Positions 59,302 through 64,000 of a stretch of 64,000 nucleotides of DNA are shown here, piece after piece; the stretch's first letter is position 1, and the number at the start of each line of letters is the position of its first letter. A model generated the notes under the pieces. That model was not told the origin of the DNA, did no database searches, and saw only the letters and a program-made list of their open reading frames with translations. The position numbers were made by a program, and so were the translations under genes. This DNA comes from Acidobacteriota bacterium (GTDB taxonomy: Bacteria > Acidobacteriota > Blastocatellia > Pyrinomonadales > Pyrinomonadaceae): the NCBI GenBank assembly GCA_016713675.1, contig JADJOS010000001.1, forward strand, positions 682,001 to 746,000, written 5' to 3'.

Positions 59302-60541
59302 TCGCCGCCGCAAACATCACTGCGGCTGCGAACCAGCCAACAATATTTGTAAATTTTCCATTAACACGTTTGCCCATTACTCGTTTGTTATTGGCGACCA
59401 GCATCACGACAACCAACAAGGGCGGAGCAATCACGCCGTTGATCACCGCAGTCCAAAACAAAGCGCTAATCGGATTGATCCCCGCAAAATCGATCAACAC
59501 GCCGATGATCGTTGAGGCGGCGATGACGCCGTAGAATTTCTTTGCGTGACGGGGTTTTTCGTCAAGCCCCGACGGCCAGCCGAAAGTCTCAGCCACAGCA
59601 TAGGCCGCCGAACCGGTCAAAACAGGAACCGCAAGCAGGCCCGCACCGATCAGTCCGATACCAAACAGCACAGTTGCAAAATTCCCGGCCAGCGGCCTTA
59701 ATGCCTGTGCCGCATCGGTCGCGGATTGTATGTCGGTCTTGCCCGACACGTGAAGCGTCGCGCCTGCCGCGAGGATCACAAAATAGAAAACTACGTTGCA
59801 AAAGAGCATGCCGACAATAGTGTCGATCTTTTCCTTCCTGATCTCACTGTCGGTCGCACCTTTTCGCTCGAAGAGTTTGGTGCGGCCTTCGCTTTTTTCT
59901 TCCTCGACCTCTTCGCTCGCTTCCCAAAAGAAGAGATATGGCGAAATGGTCGTGCCGAGGATCGCGACGATGGTCGTGATGTATTCGCTCGTAAATGAGA
60001 TCTGCGGTACGAACGTTGCCTTGAACACCGCCCACCATTCCGGTTTTGCCAGAAAAGCCGCGATCACATAAGCAAAAAGCGTGAGCGTCAGCCACTTGAA
60101 TATCTTCATGATAAAGCGATATGAGCCCCAAACCTGAAGTGCGACGATCGCCAGAGCTATCGGAATTACCATCGCCGAGATCGGTATGGGAACAAACATA
60201 TTGATCGCCGCCGAAATCGCCGCAATATCCGCACCGGCGTTGATCGTATTCGCAACCACGAGCCCAATAACAACGGGATATAAGAGCTTTTTTGAATAAT
60301 ATTTGTTGAGAACTCCAGCTAGGCCGCGTCCTGAGACCATGCCGATCTTTGCACAAATATGCTGCACAACGACCATCAACGGCAGTGTCACTATCGCCGT
60401 CCACAACGTCGCAAATCCCAATGCCGCACCGGCCTGCGAATACGTCCCGATCCCCGAAGTATCATCGTCAGACGCGCCCGTGATCAACCCCGGACCGAGG
60501 CGGTCCAGAAGTCGTTTTATTGGGTTGTCCTTGCGATCCAT
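59273..60541 (-). CDS. Nramp-related divalent metal transporter without the DPGN motif
   Basis: This 422-residue transporter has eleven or so hydrophobic helices in the LeuT-like Nramp arrangement. The TM1 metal-site motif DPGN of canonical MntH is replaced by ASDDDTSGIGTYSQAG, and the TM6 MPH-type motif by GTTISPYLFFWEASEE. That is the pattern of Nramp-related proteins, some of which move Mg2+ or other hard ions instead of Mn2+/Fe2+. No proteins of metal regulation are beside it. Ion preference is inferred from the missing soft Met ligand. Confidence 0.88.
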   Translation of the reverse strand: MDRKDNPIKRLLDRLGPGLITGASDDDTSGIGTYSQAGAALGFATLWTAIVTLPLMVVVQHICAKIGMVSGRGLAGVLNKYYSKKLLYPVVIGLVVANTINAGADIAAISAAINMFVPIPISAMVIPIALAIVALQVWGSYRFIMKIFKWLTLTLFAYVIAAFLAKPEWWAVFKATFVPQISFTSEYITTIVAILGTTISPYLFFWEASEEVEEEKSEGRTKLFERKGATDSEIRKEKIDTIVGMLFCNVVFYFVILAAGATLHVSGKTDIQSATDAAQALRPLAGNFATVLFGIGLIGAGLLAVPVLTGSAAYAVAETFGWPSGLDEKPRHAKKFYGVIAASTIIGVLIDFAGINPISALFWTAVINGVIAPPLLVVVMLVANNKRVMGKRVNGKFTNIVGWFAAAVMFAAAITMFALWFH

Positions 60542-60554
60542 ACGGATTTCGAGA

Positions 60555-61583
60555 TCAAGAGGTTTTTCGGGCTTGTGACTGAACCGCAGTAATTGCTATG
60601 GCGTCGACGATGTCCTCAGCCTTGCAGCCGCGTGAGAGATCGTTGCACGGGCGGTCAAGGCCCTGTAGAATGGGGCCGATCGCGGTGCCGCCGGTGAGGC
60701 GTTCGGTAAGTTTGTAGGCTATGTTGCCGGCATTGAGGTCAGGGAAAATTAGAACGTTTGCCCTGCCTGCGACGGGTGAACCGGGCGCTTTTGATTCGGC
60801 GACGGATGTGACCAGAGCGGCGTCGGCTTGGAGTTCGCCGTCGATAATGAGGTCGGGCATACGGACTCGGACAGTTTTTGTCGCTTCGATAACTTTGTCG
60901 ATAAGTTGGTGCTTGGCACTTCCCTTTGTTGAGAAAGAGAGCATCGCTACGCGTGGTTCGACTTGGAGCAACGCCCGACACGAGTCCGCCGATGCAATGG
61001 CTATCTCGGCTAATTCGCTTACGTCGGGATCGATAACAACGCCGCAATCAGCATAGATCATCGCCCCGTTTGCTCCGAACTTCTTTTCAGGCACGACCAT
61101 CAGGAAAAAACTCGAAACGGTCTTCATTCCCTGCCGTACACCAATGCACCGCAAAGCGGCAGCGACCGTGTGAGCCGTCGTATTTGTCGCACCGGCCACC
61201 GAGCCGTCAGCCTTTCCTTCGCGGACCATGAGGTTACCAAAATAGAGCGGATCCTTAACCGTTTGCTCGGCTTCCTCAAGTGTCACACCTTTCGCACGAC
61301 GCATCTGATGGTAGAGTGTTGCGAGTTTTCCAAAATCGTTTGACTTTCGGTGGTCGAGTATTTCGACGCCGTTAAGATTGGCTCCCGCCTGCAAGGCGGC
61401 CTCGCGGATCTTCTCTTCGCTGCCGAGGATCGTGATCTTGGCGATGCCGTCGCGGGCACAGATCGCGGCAGCCTCGACAGTGCGAATGTCTTCGCCCTCG
61501 GACAAAATAATATGTTGTTTATCGGCATGGGCTCGCTGTCTGATCTGCTGCAATATCATAGGTTTCGACTTCGAATTTATCAT
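60555..61583 (-). CDS. pta: Phosphate acetyltransferase
   Basis: This 342-residue enzyme interconverts acetyl-CoA and acetyl phosphate. The PTA_PTB fold is shown by IILSEGEDIRTVEAAAI, KADGSVAGATNTTAHTVAAAL, GMKTVSSFFLMVVP, VAMLSFSTKGSAKHQ and FPDLNAGNIAYKLTERL, all conserved in the short Pta class. The length (about 330) is normal for class without the DRTGG domain. No ackA is adjacent. The ATG is followed within eight codons by another, so the exact start is slightly uncertain. Confidence 0.95.
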   Translation of the reverse strand: MINSKSKPMILQQIRQRAHADKQHIILSEGEDIRTVEAAAICARDGIAKITILGSEEKIREAALQAGANLNGVEILDHRKSNDFGKLATLYHQMRRAKGVTLEEAEQTVKDPLYFGNLMVREGKADGSVAGATNTTAHTVAAALRCIGVRQGMKTVSSFFLMVVPEKKFGANGAMIYADCGVVIDPDVSELAEIAIASADSCRALLQVEPRVAMLSFSTKGSAKHQLIDKVIEATKTVRVRMPDLIIDGELQADAALVTSVAESKAPGSPVAGRANVLIFPDLNAGNIAYKLTERLTGGTAIGPILQGLDRPCNDLSRGCKAEDIVDAIAITAVQSQARKTS

Positions 61584-61657
61584 ACAACTATCAGGCGCGA
61601 AACTTGCTCTAATATCGGCTATTCAATACACTTTGAGAAAGCGAACGAGGTAACCGG

Positions 61658-62179
61658 ATGAAAGAGTCAAAAACAAAGATCAAGCGACGTGAAAAGTCCG
61701 AACTGAAAGGCAGAATGCACAGCTTTCTGATGTTCCTGCCTAATATGGTAATGCTGCTTGGGCGACTGCTCAAAGACAACCGCGTCCCCATCGCCGAAAA
61801 GGCTCTCTTTGCCGCAGCTATCGTTTATGTGATCTCGCCATTGGATTTCATTCCGGACGTATTCCCTTTCATCGGGCAGATCGACGATATTTATGTTGTT
61901 GCTCTGGTGCTGCTGCGATTGGTCAACCGCAGCGACGAATCGGTCGTTCGCGAACATTGGTCCGGCGGCGGCGATATCGTGGCCCTTTCCGATTCGATCG
62001 CTGGACTCGCTCCAAAGTTCCTGCCGAAACGCGTTTCTCGCGTTCTCACTGCCCGTGTTGAACTCGCACCAGCCGGTCAAATATTGCGCAGCATCAAGAA
62101 CAAAGACGAGGCGATCGTCCGGGAAATAAAGTCGGACGATCTGTCGGCGATAGAGCCGGTCTCGGCCTTGCCAAATTAA
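61658..62179 (+). CDS. DUF1232 (YkvA-like) membrane-associated protein
   Basis: This 173-residue protein has the DUF1232 signature in the middle: RVPIAEKALFAAAIVYVISPLDFIPDVFPFIGQIDD, which includes one membrane-spanning segment and the conserved P-x-D-x-I-P-D. Function is unknown. It lies between pta (divergent) and clpC (same strand, 160 bases later). Confidence 0.87.
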   Translation: MKESKTKIKRREKSELKGRMHSFLMFLPNMVMLLGRLLKDNRVPIAEKALFAAAIVYVISPLDFIPDVFPFIGQIDDIYVVALVLLRLVNRSDESVVREHWSGGGDIVALSDSIAGLAPKFLPKRVSRVLTARVELAPAGQILRSIKNKDEAIVREIKSDDLSAIEPVSALPN

Positions 62180-62339
62180 TTGCGGCCGAGACGCATTTTC
62201 TTCTGGATTTTCGCGAGCTTTGCAACTGTATTTTACGCAAGCTCGTTAGAAAATAAACTACGTAAGAAATTGACGCGTCGGCACGAATTTTCGATATAAT
62301 TATTGTCGTTAGCTGAAAATTCGTTTGGTCGCAAACTAT

Positions 62340-64000
62340 ATGTTCGAACGCTACACCGAAAGGTCTCGCCGGGTTATCTTTTTTGCTCGCTACGAAGCGC
62401 TCCAATACGGTTCGCAGGTCATCGCACCTGAACATATCCTTTTGGGATTGATGCGAGAGGATAAGAATCTCTCAGCGAGATTTTTCCCGTTTCGCCACGC
62501 CTTGACGGTCGATACGATCCGCCGCGATGTTGAGGAACGTATCGTTCTGAAAGAACGCATTCCGCAATCTTCAGAGCTGCATCTTTCACCGATCACCAAA
62601 CGCATTCTCTTTTACGCTAACGAAGAAAGCCGCCAGTTAAAAAACCGCCATATCGGGCCTGAGCATCTGCTGCTCGGCCTTGTCCGAGAGGAAAAATCGA
62701 TCGCAGCGGAAATCTTGTTCGGTTACGGCCTTAGGCTGCACGACGTTCGCGACGAGATGAGCCGCCAGGCAGCAGTTCCGGGCGTTTTTGCTCCGGCGAA
62801 AGACAACAGCAAGACGCCAAGTCTAACGGAATTTACGCGTGACCTGACCATCGAAGCCTCGGATGGACGGCTCGATCCGCTGATCGGCCGCGAGCCCGAG
62901 ATCGAACGACTGATCGAGATCCTCTGTCGCCGCACCAAGAACAATCCTGTCCTGATCGGCGAGTCGGGAGTCGGAAAGACGGCAATAATCGAGGGACTTG
63001 CCCAGCGCATAGTTGATCGAAATGTACCGAGTTTTCTCGAGAATAAACGCATCCTTTCTCTCGACCTTTCGCTGATCGTAGCGGGAACGAAATACCGAGG
63101 GCAATTCGAAGAACGCCTGAAGAAGATAATGGCCGAACTGCGTGAGACCAGCGATTCGATCGTCTTCATAGACGAACTCCACACGCTCGTCGGTGCCGGT
63201 TCGGCAGAAGGTACGCTCGACGCGGCTAACATCTTAAAGCCCGCACTTTCACGCGGCGAGATCCAATGTATCGGAGCCACGACGCCTGGGGAATACCGCA
63301 AGACCATCGAAAAAGACCGGGCCCTCGAACGCCGTTTTCAGGCGGTCAAGGTCGATCCGCCGAACGAGGCCGAGGCTCTGACGATCATTAAGGGAATCGT
63401 TGAACGCTACGAAGCGTTCCATCAAATTCGTTATTCGCAAGATGCTCTCGCGGCCGCCGTACAGCAATCGAACCGCTACATCGCCGACCGATTTTTGCCT
63501 GACAAGGCTATCGATGTTTTGGACGAAGCCGGAGCAAGGGCCAAGCTACGGTACCAGCATGAAAATCGCGGTGAGCCCTCGTGGAAAGAGACTGTTGAGA
63601 ACTGGAAACGCGTTGCCGCCAACGAAGATCAATTGATCTCCTACGAGCTGCAGACGCTCGAAGATTCGTTCTTTGCGGTCGAAGTGACGCGTGACGACGT
63701 TGAGGAAGTGATCGCCCGCTGGACCGGAATTCCGGTCGCGTCGATCAAGCAGGAAGAAGCTCAAAAGCTAATGAAGATCGAGGCGGCACTGCACGAACGC
63801 ATCGTCTCGCAGCGTCCGGCGATCTCGGCTCTGGCACGGGCGATCCGCCGTTCGCGTGCCGGACTCAAGAATCCGAGCCGGCCTGTCGGATCGTTCCTTT
63901 TTCTCGGCCCGACCGGTGTTGGCAAGACAGAGGTTGCCCGCAGTCTCGCGGAATTTCTCTTTGGCTCGGAACGCTCGCTCATTCGATTTGACATGAGCGA
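62340..64000 (+). CDS. clpC: ClpC-type AAA+ unfoldase, 3' end beyond window
   Basis: About 553 residues of a Clp ATPase are visible. Two N-terminal Clp repeats (FERYTERSRRVIFFARYEA, APEHILLGLM; IGPEHLLLGLVREE) lead into NBD1 with Walker A PVLIGESGVGKTAI and Walker B SIVFIDELHTLVGAG, then a middle domain (around residues 395-450), and the beginning of NBD2 with GPTGVGKTEVARSLAE. The N-domain and middle-domain size fit ClpC (partner of ClpP) rather than ClpB. It would degrade damaged or regulatory proteins. The ATG is at 62340; the region before it has no strong ribosome-binding site. Confidence 0.93.
   Translation, partial: MFERYTERSRRVIFFARYEALQYGSQVIAPEHILLGLMREDKNLSARFFPFRHALTVDTIRRDVEERIVLKERIPQSSELHLSPITKRILFYANEESRQLKNRHIGPEHLLLGLVREEKSIAAEILFGYGLRLHDVRDEMSRQAAVPGVFAPAKDNSKTPSLTEFTRDLTIEASDGRLDPLIGREPEIERLIEILCRRTKNNPVLIGESGVGKTAIIEGLAQRIVDRNVPSFLENKRILSLDLSLIVAGTKYRGQFEERLKKIMAELRETSDSIVFIDELHTLVGAGSAEGTLDAANILKPALSRGEIQCIGATTPGEYRKTIEKDRALERRFQAVKVDPPNEAEALTIIKGIVERYEAFHQIRYSQDALAAAVQQSNRYIADRFLPDKAIDVLDEAGARAKLRYQHENRGEPSWKETVENWKRVAANEDQLISYELQTLEDSFFAVEVTRDDVEEVIARWTGIPVASIKQEEAQKLMKIEAALHERIVSQRPAISALARAIRRSRAGLKNPSRPVGSFLFLGPTGVGKTEVARSLAEFLFGSERSLIRFDMS

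Overview
The window looks like a chromosomal segment of an Acidobacteriota bacterium, probably class Blastocatellia (Pyrinomonadaceae-like). This rests on the gene mix rather than a marker gene: an Oar-type TonB-dependent receptor with an N-terminal carboxypeptidase-regulatory-like domain, a pectin-degradation operon, an actinobacterial-type sdhCAB complex II, a membrane pyrophosphatase, an imuA-imuB-dnaE2 mutasome, and abundant short intergenic repeat hairpins. No rRNA, tRNA or CRISPR array was seen. Two genes run off the ends (GH105 at the left, clpC at the right).

Layout. 1-10131: a leftward pectin/rhamnogalacturonan operon (TonB-dependent receptor, CE8-PL10 fusion, GH28, Gfo/Idh/MocA oxidoreductase, CE12, GH105) behind a promoter with a perfect operator-like palindrome in its spacer. 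10360-12602: leftward urate-catabolism genes (uraD, uraH, a malate-synthase/citrate-lyase-like DUF6986 enzyme). 12708-14228: malQ. 14267-20065: imuA-like, imuB, dnaE2 and an SRAP gene, a DNA-damage cassette with its own promoter and inverted repeat. 20273-25095: sdhC, sdhA, sdhB, a small two-helix membrane protein, a TPR-like protein and yegP. 25197-32967: namZ, then a leftward run of housekeeping and accessory genes (SDR, ASCH, MoaD-like, BNR, SRPBCC, HerA-like ATPase, YdeI-like, DUF3052). 33232-36824: pyrophosphatase and two secreted proteins. 36860-37520: a REP-associated transposase (RAYT) flanked by inverted REP palindromes, the right one supplying the carA stop codon. 37508-50633: carA, DinB-like and 3D-domain proteins, a gene-poor stretch with five 22-bp iterons, lepB, a class V aminotransferase, an ECF sigma factor, a saccharopine-dehydrogenase-like enzyme, a broken PilZ gene, an ABC exporter, a thioesterase and a lipoprotein. 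50687-55331: a paralogous lipoprotein, an SGNH hydrolase, a PD-(D/E)XK-like protein and a two-component system. 55460-64000: desaturase, ACP/KAS/acyltransferase cluster, CWC protein, Nramp-like transporter, pta, DUF1232 protein and clpC.

Two features stand out. First, at least eight intergenic long hairpins are built from degenerate 7-10 bp tandem units, and related repeat DNA is inserted in frame in three conserved genes (dnaE2, carA, ABC exporter). Second, five genes need a one-base indel to restore the family reading frame (receptor signal peptide, dnaE2, namZ, ydeI-like, RAYT), several at short homopolymers, and a PilZ gene has an in-frame stop. The indels are most simply read as residual sequencing errors, but each is marked so it can be checked.

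Coordinates, starts and motif positions were read by eye from the sequence. Family assignments are from remembered family motifs; no database search was run.
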